A stretch of DNA of 35,253 bases from contig SVEM01000021.1 in assembly GCA_015057375.1 (NCBI GenBank), positions 1 through 35,253 on the forward strand. The letters are read 5' to 3'. Source of the stretch: Lachnospiraceae bacterium. Lineage in GTDB: Bacteria > Bacillota > Clostridia > Lachnospirales > Lachnospiraceae. Within the stretch, counting starts at the first letter, position 1. Each line of letters starts with the position of its first letter. This document shows positions 6,532 to 15,386 of this stretch, piece after piece. The position numbers and the translations under genes were made by a program. Under the pieces are notes generated by a model that ran no database searches, was not told the DNA's origin, and saw only the letters and a list, made by a program, of their open reading frames with translations.

Positions 6532-8142
6532 ATGTCAAAAAAAATATTACATAAATTACTCGCTTCATGCCTTATCATTTCTACAGTTGTTGCGACAGCA
6601 CCTAATGTGACTGAGGCTGCAAAGGCAAAAGCTCCAAAGCTCAACATCGGAAAAGATTTTACTATGGAAAAAGGCATGACAAAAAAGGTTTCCATAAAGA
6701 AAAACGGTGCGAAGATTAAAAAGGTTTCCTGGAAGTCTTCTAAAAAAGCTGTTCTTAAACTCAGCAAAAAATCCGGCAACTCGGTAAAGATAAAAGCTAA
6801 GAAAAAAGGAAAGGCTACTATAACCGCTTCAGTAAAATACAGTATTTCTTCAAAAAGTTATACCAAGAAATTAAAATGTAACGTTCGAGTAATAACCTCA
6901 GTTGCAGCTGATGACGATTATCAGTCAGATTCTCCTACCAAAGCGCCTATAAAGATGCCTGAGAATCTTATAGAAGCACTAGCACCGTATGTTACAAATG
7001 TTGGTTCATGTGTTTCATACCACCAATTAAACAGCCCAGAGAACAATGCTTACATAAAAGAAAACTTCAACAGCCTTACCGCTGAAAATGAAATGAAACA
7101 CAGCTCAGTTCTCGGCTACAACCCTAATCTTATAAAAACCTCTGAGGCAAGACTCAAAGGCTATATAATTCCTGACGAATATTCAGAGGAATATGTCCCT
7201 GAAATAAACTACAATCAGATTGATACTCTTCTTGAGTATGCGTACAACAATAATATCCGTGTACGTTACCATACATTTTTATGGCATGAGCAGTCTGCAA
7301 ACTGGTTTTTCAGGACCGGTTACACAAAAGGCGCTTCTTATGTAACTCCTGAGGTTATGGATTTACGTACTGAGTATTTGATTAAAAATGTTATGACACA
7401 TATTTTCTCAGGAAAATATAAAGATACAGTATACTGTTTTGATGTTGTAAATGAGTACTATCACATGAAAGGTGTTGTTCTTGATTCAATAGAAAAACCG
7501 GATTCAGATAATAGATGTTATTACTATGTGTATGGCAATCAGATATTTGAAAATCCGGATGACCCGGCACAAGGTTCTATTAAGACTAATCCTGAATATG
7601 TCAAAAAGGCATTCAAATGTGCCTATGACGTTCTTGTACAATATGACCTTGTAGGAAAAGTTGAACTTGTATACAATGACTTTGACACCGACTCTAAAGC
7701 AGTACGCGAGTGCATGTTTGATGTCTCAGATTATGTAAACAGCAAGGATGCTATTAATCCTGAAGGTGCTAAGCTTGTAACCACCATCGGTATGCAGGCT
7801 CACGACAGCGTCGGAAATGACAGTATAAGTAATCACGTTAAAACTATACAGACAGCAAGGGATAAAGGCTATAACATTCAGTTTACTGAGTTCGATCTTG
7901 CAATTAACGGACATAGCGAAGAAAAGCAACTTGAGCATCTTGAATTTATCATTTATATGATTATGTCAGAAAGTATGGAAGGCGCTAAGTTTACAAGCTT
8001 TACCTGGTGGGGTCTGGCCGATTCTATGTCATGGCTTGGCAGTGACCAGAAGCCGCTGTTATGCGGAACTTCCGTCACCGACAAGAAACCGGCATATTAC
8101 ACCATATTAAATACCATTTACAAATATTATATGCTTCTCTGA
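6532..8142 (+). CDS. Secreted GH10 endo-1,4-beta-xylanase with N-terminal Ig-like module
   Basis: The product is 536 residues, starting at the ATG at 6532 seven bases or so after AAAGGAG; an in-frame ATG at 6511 lies upstream of that site. A signal peptide covers residues 1-~30 (cleavage near TEAAKA). Residues ~35-125 form a very lysine-rich Big_2-like Ig module. The catalytic GH10 barrel follows with the family signatures TAENEMK, VRYHTFLWHEQ, DVVNE (acid/base Glu308), QFTEFDLAI (nucleophile Glu453) and FTWWGLADS near the C-terminus. It should cut internal beta-1,4-xylosyl bonds outside the cell. The lysine-rich module resembles the one in the CE1-type esterase at 18050. The last 16 bases overlap the end of the convergent SOD gene. 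Confidence 0.95.
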   Translation: MSKKILHKLLASCLIISTVVATAPNVTEAAKAKAPKLNIGKDFTMEKGMTKKVSIKKNGAKIKKVSWKSSKKAVLKLSKKSGNSVKIKAKKKGKATITASVKYSISSKSYTKKLKCNVRVITSVAADDDYQSDSPTKAPIKMPENLIEALAPYVTNVGSCVSYHQLNSPENNAYIKENFNSLTAENEMKHSSVLGYNPNLIKTSEARLKGYIIPDEYSEEYVPEINYNQIDTLLEYAYNNNIRVRYHTFLWHEQSANWFFRTGYTKGASYVTPEVMDLRTEYLIKNVMTHIFSGKYKDTVYCFDVVNEYYHMKGVVLDSIEKPDSDNRCYYYVYGNQIFENPDDPAQGSIKTNPEYVKKAFKCAYDVLVQYDLVGKVELVYNDFDTDSKAVRECMFDVSDYVNSKDAINPEGAKLVTTIGMQAHDSVGNDSISNHVKTIQTARDKGYNIQFTEFDLAINGHSEEKQLEHLEFIIYMIMSESMEGAKFTSFTWWGLADSMSWLGSDQKPLLCGTSVTDKKPAYYTILNTIYKYYMLL

Positions 8143-8603
8143 ATCACTCCGCAGCCTATCTTGACTCCGGAATCGCCTGATGGCTGAGAAGAAAAATCAT
8201 CACGGTTATTGTGTATGATGATAGATTTTCCTATCAGTTCATCTATTCGTAAAAAACCGTCAAAAAATGCGCCATACGCGTATCCATTACTGTTTAATAA
8301 AGGTGGCAGGTCTCCCAAATGATATGGATGATCTGCCCCTGTTGGATTATAATGTACTCCGGTGTTTTCAAAGTTGTCTGAACAGTCTCCGTTTTCATGA
8401 ATGTGCATTCCTACAAATCGCGGCGAATACGACGAATCATATGGAAGCCCCGACACTTCTGCTTCCGCAACAATCCCCACATTACCTCTTACAGAATAAA
8501 AATTGACTAATCCAAACATGTTTGAATACCGGTCATTTCCGCGTATCAATGCATACGCATCAGGTCTTTTGTTATTTACAAGTGTTGAAAAAATGTTATA
8601 CAT
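8127..8603 (-). CDS. sodC: Cu/Zn superoxide dismutase family protein, no signal peptide
   Basis: A 158-residue protein matching the SodC fold. Metal-ligand motifs are in order: HIHENGDC (HxH, copper ligands), GVHYNP (bridging His), HPYHLGD (zinc His and Asp), IIIHNNRDD (fourth copper His) and GVKIGCGVI with the second disulfide Cys. The usual Arg before the C-terminal ACGVI block is Lys here. There is no signal peptide, unlike most bacterial SodC enzymes, so the protein is probably cytoplasmic or non-classically exported. GGAG lies 11 bases before the ATG. It follows the GH95 gene by 74 bases and may share its transcript; its 3' end overlaps the convergent xylanase. Activity is likely if the Lys is tolerated, but a non-enzymatic SodC-like protein is possible. 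Confidence 0.85.
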   Translation of the reverse strand: MYNIFSTLVNNKRPDAYALIRGNDRYSNMFGLVNFYSVRGNVGIVAEAEVSGLPYDSSYSPRFVGMHIHENGDCSDNFENTGVHYNPTGADHPYHLGDLPPLLNSNGYAYGAFFDGFLRIDELIGKSIIIHNNRDDFSSQPSGDSGVKIGCGVIQRSI

Positions 8604-8677
8604 AAGAGATGAAACTCCATAAATGTTATCAATAACATTGTATGTACTTGCGGGATGTCCTTTGAACCTGAAAAGTT

Positions 8678-11600
8678 TTACTTTATACTGATTGCCTCAG
8701 TATACGGAGTCATAGTATTTTTATTCCATATATATAACTTTGTATCCACTCCCGCAGGCCACTTTGTAGGCAATATAATCTGTCCGAACGAGTTGGCGTC
8801 AAGTGTAAGATACTTCGAACTGTAATTAATCATTTTTCCATCGCTGTCATAAGCAGCCCATATGATTGTAAGGTCCTTTGCCTGACTGTCGTTAGTTACT
8901 GCCACTGCAATATCATCATCAACCTTTGCGGTACAAACTTCAAACGACTCAGCCTTATCGCTTGCAACATGCAGCATTAGCTCGTTTGATCTGAAGTCAC
9001 CTACTGTCGCAGATATCTTGATTGTCTTTCCTTTTACAGAATCAGGAATAACTAATATGCCGTTTACTACTGAAGCCCCGTCAATTGCTGTATTATCAGC
9101 CGCATTTACAATACTCCACTCTGCCGAGTCAGCCTTTCTTCTTTCAAATGTAACCATCGCAGTCAGATTAATAGTATCGCCTACATTTACCGACTTGTTG
9201 ATATCGGTATCAGTTTTAATGTTGATTCTTTCGTCTGAATATGTTAATGCAAAGTCAACCTTGACTGCAGCGCCTTTGTTAAGCGTAACCTCTACATATG
9301 GCATGTTGTCATCATCAGTTTTTATGTTCTGTCTTACTCCGTTAATTGTAGCGCTCTCCCATGCAAGACCGCATCTTACCTTTACAACATTGTTGTCAGA
9401 ATCCGACGTCATAACAACGCTCGCTTCCCAATTGTTAACATCCCAATCGATGTCACACTGTGTATTACATCTTGCCCTGAGACCTTTGATATTTCCTTTT
9501 TCAGCCGATTCAAGCAGTGTTGGAAGTATCTCTATCACTCCTGTATTTGAGTACAGGAGCGACTCATTCATTGCTCCCATAATACCAAATGCTGAGTCTG
9601 TACAATATGTTGAACTATGATTATCATTGTGCGATGTCATCATGGAGCTATACTGGTAATTGCTTGTGAGGAGATATAAAAGTACATTTTCAAGACTCTT
9701 TGAATTCTTAAGTCTTGCCTCAACAAGCGCCTTGTGTGTCGGACCGTGTGATTCAGACGCCTCTTTACCTCCGTAAGCTGCCGAACGACATTCCATTGCT
9801 TTAATGATACCCTCACGTATCACATCATCCGTCTGCGATTCATAACCCGGCCATGCAGCATATGCCTGACTTACATGCCTATGATAATGATTCTCCGCAA
9901 GTTTTGGTGTAGCCCACTCTTTCAGTGCGCCTGTCACATCATCGTACAAATAATTCGGAATCTTACTTTCAAAATCTTCCCATTCTTCAAGGTGCTGCTG
10001 CTTATCCTCAGGATTGACCGCTTCCATAATTGCTCTTGCCATAAACAGCGTATCCCTGGATGCGGATATATCCATTGTTGTATTATAAGAAAGGGCTGTT
10101 CTGCCTACCGCTCCCCCTGGAAAATTCTCCGGCGAATATCCCGGTGTAAATATATATTTGCAGTCAGTGTCTCCTGCCTCAATCGCTTCTGTTATTGTAG
10201 TTCCGTCATTTGCATGCTCGACACCATTTCCATCTGTATAAAATCTCTCGTCCACATATTGCAGCCAGAAGTTCATAGTCTTTTTAAGCATAGGGAATAA
10301 AATGTCCTTCTCAAGATCCATATATCCGGTACTGTTAATTCTTTCAAGGTCATCGTCCGAAAGGTCAAGAACTTCCTTATTTCGCTCCATATCAACATCC
10401 TTGCCAACCTTAATCTGACGGTTTCCATAGCACTGCCAGTATTCAAACATCGGAATAATCAGCCAGTCTGTTAATCCGTTCACATATATATGAGGACATA
10501 CATCAAGGAAATGATAGCTTCCCGCCTCACCGGTTCCGTCTACACGAGGCGGAGCCTTTATAGCATCCTCCATGCCATATATGTTAGTCGCGTCATCCAC
10601 CCAGTCTTCGACCATCCTGATGATAAGATTCATATATCCTTCGCCTGCCCCGGGCATATTACCGGTATTCATTCCGGATACCTGCAGGTTAACATTTGCG
10701 TCAAATGTATAGTCCCCGCTCCAATCAGGCTCCCATGTACCGTTCCATATCGCTCCGAGCCTTGCCGAGCCGTATCCGCTTGCACAGATAAGGCCGAAAC
10801 GTCCGTTATTGTATATTCTTTCAAGAAAAGCCTTGTTGATTTTTCCCTTATCGCTGTTCTGCTTTGCAATGAGTTGCGTATTGGTAAGAGCCCTGTCAGC
10901 AATTTCTTCCTCCGTGCTACACAAATCAATGCTCACATTACGGAACATCCCACCGTGGATATCCACATGAGGCTTCAAAATATTCTGATAGCTTTCCTCA
11001 TTATTTTCAATAGAATACTTGTCAGCAACTTCGTCAATGTCTGAAACCAATACATCAAAAAGATTATTCTTCACATCATCCGTAGTATTGCAGCCACTGT
11101 CTATACGGTCAACTTTTGTAATAAGTATGACCGAATTAGTTTCTGTAATCGTAAATTTCGGATCATTTGCGTTATAAATTGTTCCCCCTCCAAAACTTGA
11201 CGGAACATTCACATCCCTCTTGTCAGCGGCATAATTAACATTACCATCCGTAATTATCCTTGTCGCAGTTCCCCAGCCACCATGGGCAAACATCGTTTCC
11301 TGCGTATTCTTGCTGCCTTTTCTGTTTCTGACAGCATATTTACCGACCATTCCAAAAGCAAATCCGTTGGAATCCTGTGTTACTACATTGTCAGATGTAG
11401 GCCTGTAATACGTAGTACCCTGATTTCTCATCTCAACCATGTTGTCAACACTTATCGTAATATTAAGATCCTGTCCTTCCGGAGCTTCAATATATGTCAC
11501 AATAACATCATCACTTCTGGACGCAAATGATCGTCTGTTCCATTCATTTCCCGAAGTATCTTTCCACTGCACTCCTACCTCTCCGGTTTCATAGTTAGTG

Positions 11601-12148
11601 TAACGGTTGTACAGATTAGAGTTCGCAGAAGTATAATTGTTATTTTTTATACGGTACTGTGCTGCAGGCTGGTATTTCCTTGGCCATGTGGTTCCCCATC
11701 CCGTACCGTACTGACTCTGGGCATAGTCATTAACTGCCTGAATCCACGGAAAATTATTTCTCTGAATGGCTCCTAATCTCTGCTCATCAAGTATGTTACT
11801 AATTACCGGTGTTTCATATATATCATCTGAATCTGTGACAATTTTAGTATTATTAAATATAAATACATCCTCATTTGGGTCACAGCTCTCAATAAAACCG
11901 ATTTCACCGTTCGCAGTTACCGAACCATCACGCCAGTTATCATTTGTAGTACTTTTTTCAACTGTCTTATAGGTATTCTCATTAAATCCTGAAGCTTCAC
12001 CGATACCATACTTCCATGTCATTCCATTCACGTTATAGTTTCCTGTCTGTTCATCTGCATGGGTGGTGTCCGCCGGCTGCATACCAAATAATGTTGCAAG
12101 CAGTGACACGGCCAGCATACAAGCTATCCCTCTTCTTGTCTTTTTCAT
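8678..12148 (-). CDS. Large secreted GH95 family glycoside hydrolase (alpha-L-fucosidase/galactosidase type)
   Basis: The product is 1156 residues from the ATG at 12148 (GAGG seven bases upstream; a start 13 codons earlier lacks a site). The signal peptide ends near THADEQ. Residues ~30-300 form the N-terminal beta region and ~330-890 an alpha/alpha barrel. GH95 active-site elements are seen: YTFDANVNLQ with Asn485 and Asn487 (the Asn pair that activates water), GYSPEN with Glu674 (general acid) and CTDSAFG with Asp851. Residues ~940-1156 are Ig-like or beta-sandwich modules. GH95 enzymes remove alpha-1,2-fucose from glycans or alpha-L-galactose from xylan. The neighbouring xylanase and esterase favour a plant-polysaccharide target, but the sugar cannot be decided from sequence reading. 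Confidence 0.86.
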   Translation of the reverse strand: MKKTRRGIACMLAVSLLATLFGMQPADTTHADEQTGNYNVNGMTWKYGIGEASGFNENTYKTVEKSTTNDNWRDGSVTANGEIGFIESCDPNEDVFIFNNTKIVTDSDDIYETPVISNILDEQRLGAIQRNNFPWIQAVNDYAQSQYGTGWGTTWPRKYQPAAQYRIKNNNYTSANSNLYNRYTNYETGEVGVQWKDTSGNEWNRRSFASRSDDVIVTYIEAPEGQDLNITISVDNMVEMRNQGTTYYRPTSDNVVTQDSNGFAFGMVGKYAVRNRKGSKNTQETMFAHGGWGTATRIITDGNVNYAADKRDVNVPSSFGGGTIYNANDPKFTITETNSVILITKVDRIDSGCNTTDDVKNNLFDVLVSDIDEVADKYSIENNEESYQNILKPHVDIHGGMFRNVSIDLCSTEEEIADRALTNTQLIAKQNSDKGKINKAFLERIYNNGRFGLICASGYGSARLGAIWNGTWEPDWSGDYTFDANVNLQVSGMNTGNMPGAGEGYMNLIIRMVEDWVDDATNIYGMEDAIKAPPRVDGTGEAGSYHFLDVCPHIYVNGLTDWLIIPMFEYWQCYGNRQIKVGKDVDMERNKEVLDLSDDDLERINSTGYMDLEKDILFPMLKKTMNFWLQYVDERFYTDGNGVEHANDGTTITEAIEAGDTDCKYIFTPGYSPENFPGGAVGRTALSYNTTMDISASRDTLFMARAIMEAVNPEDKQQHLEEWEDFESKIPNYLYDDVTGALKEWATPKLAENHYHRHVSQAYAAWPGYESQTDDVIREGIIKAMECRSAAYGGKEASESHGPTHKALVEARLKNSKSLENVLLYLLTSNYQYSSMMTSHNDNHSSTYCTDSAFGIMGAMNESLLYSNTGVIEILPTLLESAEKGNIKGLRARCNTQCDIDWDVNNWEASVVMTSDSDNNVVKVRCGLAWESATINGVRQNIKTDDDNMPYVEVTLNKGAAVKVDFALTYSDERINIKTDTDINKSVNVGDTINLTAMVTFERRKADSAEWSIVNAADNTAIDGASVVNGILVIPDSVKGKTIKISATVGDFRSNELMLHVASDKAESFEVCTAKVDDDIAVAVTNDSQAKDLTIIWAAYDSDGKMINYSSKYLTLDANSFGQIILPTKWPAGVDTKLYIWNKNTMTPYTEAISIK

Positions 12149-12289
12149 TTTTATGCCTCTTTTCTGTATATATCGCTTTATTTTCACTATGATAGATGTA
12201 AAAATATAATGCTATCACATTTCCCTATATTACAACACCTTAATTCTATAATTATATAAAAAACCTGAACATGCAATATTATGAATTAT

Positions 12290-12309
12290 TAATGCACTAT
12301 TGTGCATTA
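12290..12309 (-). terminator. Perfect hairpin after the Csp-like protease gene
   Basis: TAATGCAC-TATT-GTGCATTA forms an 8-base-pair stem ten bases beyond the protease stop. On the minus strand it is followed by an AT-rich but not U-rich tract, so it is a weak terminator or an operator. The remaining bases to 12148 are AT-rich leader of the GH95 gene; I see no convincing promoter boxes there. Confidence 0.4.
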
Positions 12310-12319
12310 GTGTTATCAT

Positions 12320-14005
12320 TCAAGCCCTCGGAAAACTATCCCTCACACACAGCGCTCCATACCCCACCCACGAATCAGGATAAACCTCAATTCCGGGAAG
12401 CGGCTTTGCACCTCGTATAAGATACGCCTTTAGTTTCTGCCCATACAGATAATCATCATTTCCTTCTACAATTCCCCACTGCATCAAAAGTGCTGCCGCC
12501 CCTGTAACAAACGGAGTTGCCATGGATGTCCCGGTACGGCTTTCATATCCGCCTTCCGACCTTGCAGACATTATGTCAACTCCCGGTGCAACTATCTCCG
12601 GCTTTGTCACATTTCCGTATATGTATCCCCTTCCCGAAAAATCTGCCGCTTGCATGGTATTTGAATTGTACGCGCCTACTGATATCGCTCTTACAGACGT
12701 TGCCGGAATTGTTATTGTAACATTCGGGTTTGGCACAAGAAATGATGTGTCGGTGTTTATGGATGCTCCTGCCGGAAGCCACATATTTATTTCTCCGGTT
12801 CTTATATCACGAGGCTCAAATATAAACTGCCATATCCCATTTTTAAAATATATTCCCTTCGGTATAAATTCTATATATATTTCCTGCAATTCACTGTAAG
12901 GTGTCGGCTGGCCATAGTACACCAACAACACCCCGTTTTCCGTATCTATCTGTGATGTCTGCGACGCATCCGGATTAATCGCTATAACATCTCCCTCGGG
13001 AGTTCTTAAAGAAACATCGAATGTATCATAATAGTTTTTCCATATCTGAACCGAAAATGACGGAGTGTATTCGTAAACAGCCATTTCCGCCACAACTATT
13101 TCCCGACCAAGTCTCCCAACAAAATGTCTTGCTGAAGCCCCTTCATTTCCCGTGCCTATACAAATGGTACTCGAACCCACACCCGCCACACCATCTATAA
13201 ATGTTTCAAGGAGCGAATTGCCACTGTGCGAACCATAGCTGTTTCCAAAGCTTATATTTACGGCGATAGGCATATTTAGAAGCACTGCCTTGTCTATCGC
13301 ATAATTTACAGCCTGCATAAGGTCTGCTGTTGTTGTCGGCGTGGCAAGCTTCACAACGATTATATCTGCCTGCGGCGCACAACCTGTAAGACTTCCTGCC
13401 GCGATTCCAAGCACATGTGTACCATGTCCGCTTATATCCACACTAGGAACAATAGTCATATCATTTTCTAATATCGCCCGATTAATCTCTGAGGAATCAT
13501 ATTCTGTTCCGGCAAAATATCCATCCGGTGGTGCACCCTGTATACTCTGATCCCACAAATAAAGGATTCGTGTTGAGCCGTCCTCATTTCTAAACTCCGG
13601 GTGCATATAATCCACTCCGCTGTCAATGGCAGCAATTATTATTCCCCTGCCACCCAAAGCACCTGATGCAGCAGAGGGAAGTGCATTAAAACATGACGCA
13701 GCTTTACCCTGCGCCGTCTCAAAATATAACTCTCGCGGTTTTTCAATATATTCAATCTCCGGAAACTCTGAAACTCTGTCGATAAGATTCTGATTAAGAT
13801 ACAAAATGGCATAACCGTTAATAAGCGGTGTAATCCTTATGCCCATTTCGCTTAGATTATCAAGGCTTCCATGATACCTGATTATAACCTCCCAAGTATC
13901 ATTTTCCTCATCATAGCCTGTATTAAGTGAAGATGACTGCCTTCGAACATTCTCAGGCGTCTCTAATGCCATATTTAACTGATTATCTATCTTCTGATCC
14001 TGCAT
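12320..14005 (-). CDS. S8 family subtilisin-like serine protease, Csp type
   Basis: A 561-residue subtilase with all three catalytic residues: Asp128 (AAIDSGVDYMHPEF), His194 (SGHGTHVLG) and Ser494 (GTSMATPFVTGAAALLMQWG). The first ~110 residues look like a propeptide (EVIIRYHGSLDNL, then INGYAILYL). A long insertion of ~150 residues between the Asn block (GTGNEG) and the Ser block matches the jelly-roll domain of clostridial Csp germination proteases. There is no signal peptide. Csp proteases process the cortex lytic enzyme SleC in spores of some clostridia; many Lachnospiraceae carry several uncharacterised paralogues, so the substrate here is unknown. It is a single gene with a palindromic upstream region. 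Confidence 0.87.
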   Translation of the reverse strand: MQDQKIDNQLNMALETPENVRRQSSSLNTGYDEENDTWEVIIRYHGSLDNLSEMGIRITPLINGYAILYLNQNLIDRVSEFPEIEYIEKPRELYFETAQGKAASCFNALPSAASGALGGRGIIIAAIDSGVDYMHPEFRNEDGSTRILYLWDQSIQGAPPDGYFAGTEYDSSEINRAILENDMTIVPSVDISGHGTHVLGIAAGSLTGCAPQADIIVVKLATPTTTADLMQAVNYAIDKAVLLNMPIAVNISFGNSYGSHSGNSLLETFIDGVAGVGSSTICIGTGNEGASARHFVGRLGREIVVAEMAVYEYTPSFSVQIWKNYYDTFDVSLRTPEGDVIAINPDASQTSQIDTENGVLLVYYGQPTPYSELQEIYIEFIPKGIYFKNGIWQFIFEPRDIRTGEINMWLPAGASINTDTSFLVPNPNVTITIPATSVRAISVGAYNSNTMQAADFSGRGYIYGNVTKPEIVAPGVDIMSARSEGGYESRTGTSMATPFVTGAAALLMQWGIVEGNDDYLYGQKLKAYLIRGAKPLPGIEVYPDSWVGYGALCVRDSFPRA

Positions 14006-14013
14006 ATGAATAC

Positions 14014-14054
14014 ATTCCGATATTTATTATTTTGATAAATATATGTTACGGAAT
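14014..14054. promoter_or_regulatory. Interrupted palindrome upstream of the Csp-like protease
   Basis: ATTCCG (14014-14019) and ATATTTAT (14020-14027) face ATAAATAT (14035-14042) and CGGAAT (14049-14054). The symmetrical arms lie 9-49 bases upstream of the protease ATG and about 20 bases after the FmdE-family stop. It could be an operator over the protease promoter or a weak terminator of the metal-transport operon. Confidence 0.35.
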
Positions 14055-14072
14055 ATACGTCTATGCAAAACG

Positions 14073-14606
14073 CTACACGTCAAATCTGTCATATGTTTTA
14101 TAACAGTCCAGGCACAATTTTTTACCCTGACTTATGCGAATCCAGTTCGCACCGGTACTTTCACCACAACATTCACACACATACGAATCAAATATACGTG
14201 TATGTTCAGGAAGTTCTATCGTCGTTTCCTTGACATCAAACATTTCTTCGTATGTACAACCCTGATAATAAACTAATGACTCTTCTCTTGTCATTTCATA
14301 AGGCCTTTCCTTTAACACAAGACGTACTGACTCTCCAGTGTTCCTTTTATAAAATGAAAATGCCTGTTTGCCACGCATATGAAATAACAAATTGCCTTTT
14401 CCAACACTACATCCGAGTATTGCCTGTATGGCATCTACTCCACACGCATCATTCTCGCTTATACATACAACCTGTTCATCATCAGAAAACGTCAGATTCA
14501 AAAAGCGGATTGCATAGAGCGCTGCCTTATATCCTATTGTAAGTCCGCCACACACATGACCATGAAAATCTACAGCCTTTTTCCACAGCATCTTTTCATT
14601 ATCCAT
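14073..14606 (-). CDS. FmdE-family protein with C-terminal zinc ribbon
   Basis: A 177-residue protein with the FmdE signature FHGHVCGGLTIGY at residues ~14-26, a second conserved region ENDACGVDAIQAILGCSVGKGNL (52-75) with two Cys, and a C-terminal zinc ribbon (CECCGE ... CLDCY, ~143-170). FmdE was named as a subunit associated with molybdenum formylmethanofuran dehydrogenase, but this organism type does not make methane and the domain occurs widely beside metal importers. Here it follows an iron-chelate-type ABC importer by 24 bases, with its own AAAGGGAG site. A metal- or metal-complex-handling role is inferred from conserved Cys/His and context; the enzyme activity is unknown. Confidence 0.85.
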   Translation of the reverse strand: MDNEKMLWKKAVDFHGHVCGGLTIGYKAALYAIRFLNLTFSDDEQVVCISENDACGVDAIQAILGCSVGKGNLLFHMRGKQAFSFYKRNTGESVRLVLKERPYEMTREESLVYYQGCTYEEMFDVKETTIELPEHTRIFDSYVCECCGESTGANWIRISQGKKLCLDCYKTYDRFDV

Positions 14607-14630
14607 TAACTCTATTCTCCCTTTTACAAT

Positions 14631-15386
14631 TTACTTTGGTATTATAACTTTTGTATCATCATGATATATTATGTCCGTATTTATATCGTACACATCTTTT
14701 ATCGCCTCTTCCGTTACCGTCTCAGGGCCTCCGTAAGAGTATACCTTACTGTCATTCAGAAACAAAAACCTGTCACAGAACCTGACTGCCAGATTCAAAT
14801 CATGTATAATAATAAGTGTACAAATACGCTCTTTATGTGTAATATCCTGTATCAGTTTTAGTACTTCATACCGACTTTTAATATCCAGATTGCTGGTTGG
14901 TTCGTCAAGCAACAAAAGTCTCGGTTTCTGTGCCAAAGCTCTTGCAAGCATAACCTTCTGTGCTTCGCCACCTGACAGTTCTGAAACAATTCTCATACTG
15001 TAATCATCAAGCCCTATTCGGTGTATCGCATGTGCCGCAATCTCACGGTCTTCTTCAGTAATATCCCATGTAATATACGGTTTTCTTCCAAGCAATACGG
15101 CATCAAATACAGTCATATCCGTCATTGCCGCATGCTGCGGAACATATGCGATGTGCTGTGACCTTATTCTGCTTTTCATTTTAAATACGTCTTTACCATC
15201 TACCATAACCGTGCCAATATTTGTTTCATTAATACGGTTAATGCACTTTAAAAGAGTGCTCTTACCTGCTCCGTTATTACCTAGAACTGCCACGCATTGT
15301 CCGGCTTCTATCTCGAATCCGACACCCTCCAAGACATTTTTTGAATGCTTATCATATGAAAATGTAATTCCATCCACTTTTACCAT
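14631..15386 (-). CDS. ABC transporter ATP-binding protein, FecE/BtuD type
   Basis: A 251-residue ATPase with Walker A GNNGAGKST (residues ~36-44), signature LSGGEAQKVMLARALAQ (~138-154), Walker B LLLLDEPTSNLD (~158-169) and switch His (IIIHDLN). Sequence style and partner genes place it in the iron-chelate/cobalamin importer group. Its ATG overlaps the last seven bases of the permease, with AAAGGAGG just ahead, so translation is coupled. It should power uptake through the permease at 15380 using the lipoprotein at 16463. The metal or chelate is not identified. Confidence 0.94.
   Translation of the reverse strand: MVKVDGITFSYDKHSKNVLEGVGFEIEAGQCVAVLGNNGAGKSTLLKCINRINETNIGTVMVDGKDVFKMKSRIRSQHIAYVPQHAAMTDMTVFDAVLLGRKPYITWDITEEDREIAAHAIHRIGLDDYSMRIVSELSGGEAQKVMLARALAQKPRLLLLDEPTSNLDIKSRYEVLKLIQDITHKERICTLIIIHDLNLAVRFCDRFLFLNDSKVYSYGGPETVTEEAIKDVYDINTDIIYHDDTKVIIPK

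Noticed and set aside
9018-11972. Several plus-strand open frames of 68-200 codons
   Set aside because: They lie opposite the conserved GH95 reading frame, lack ribosome sites and show no recognisable protein features.
14073-14606. Formylmethanofuran dehydrogenase subunit and thus methanogenesis
   Set aside because: No other methanogenesis gene is present, and FmdE domains are common in non-methanogens beside metal transporters.
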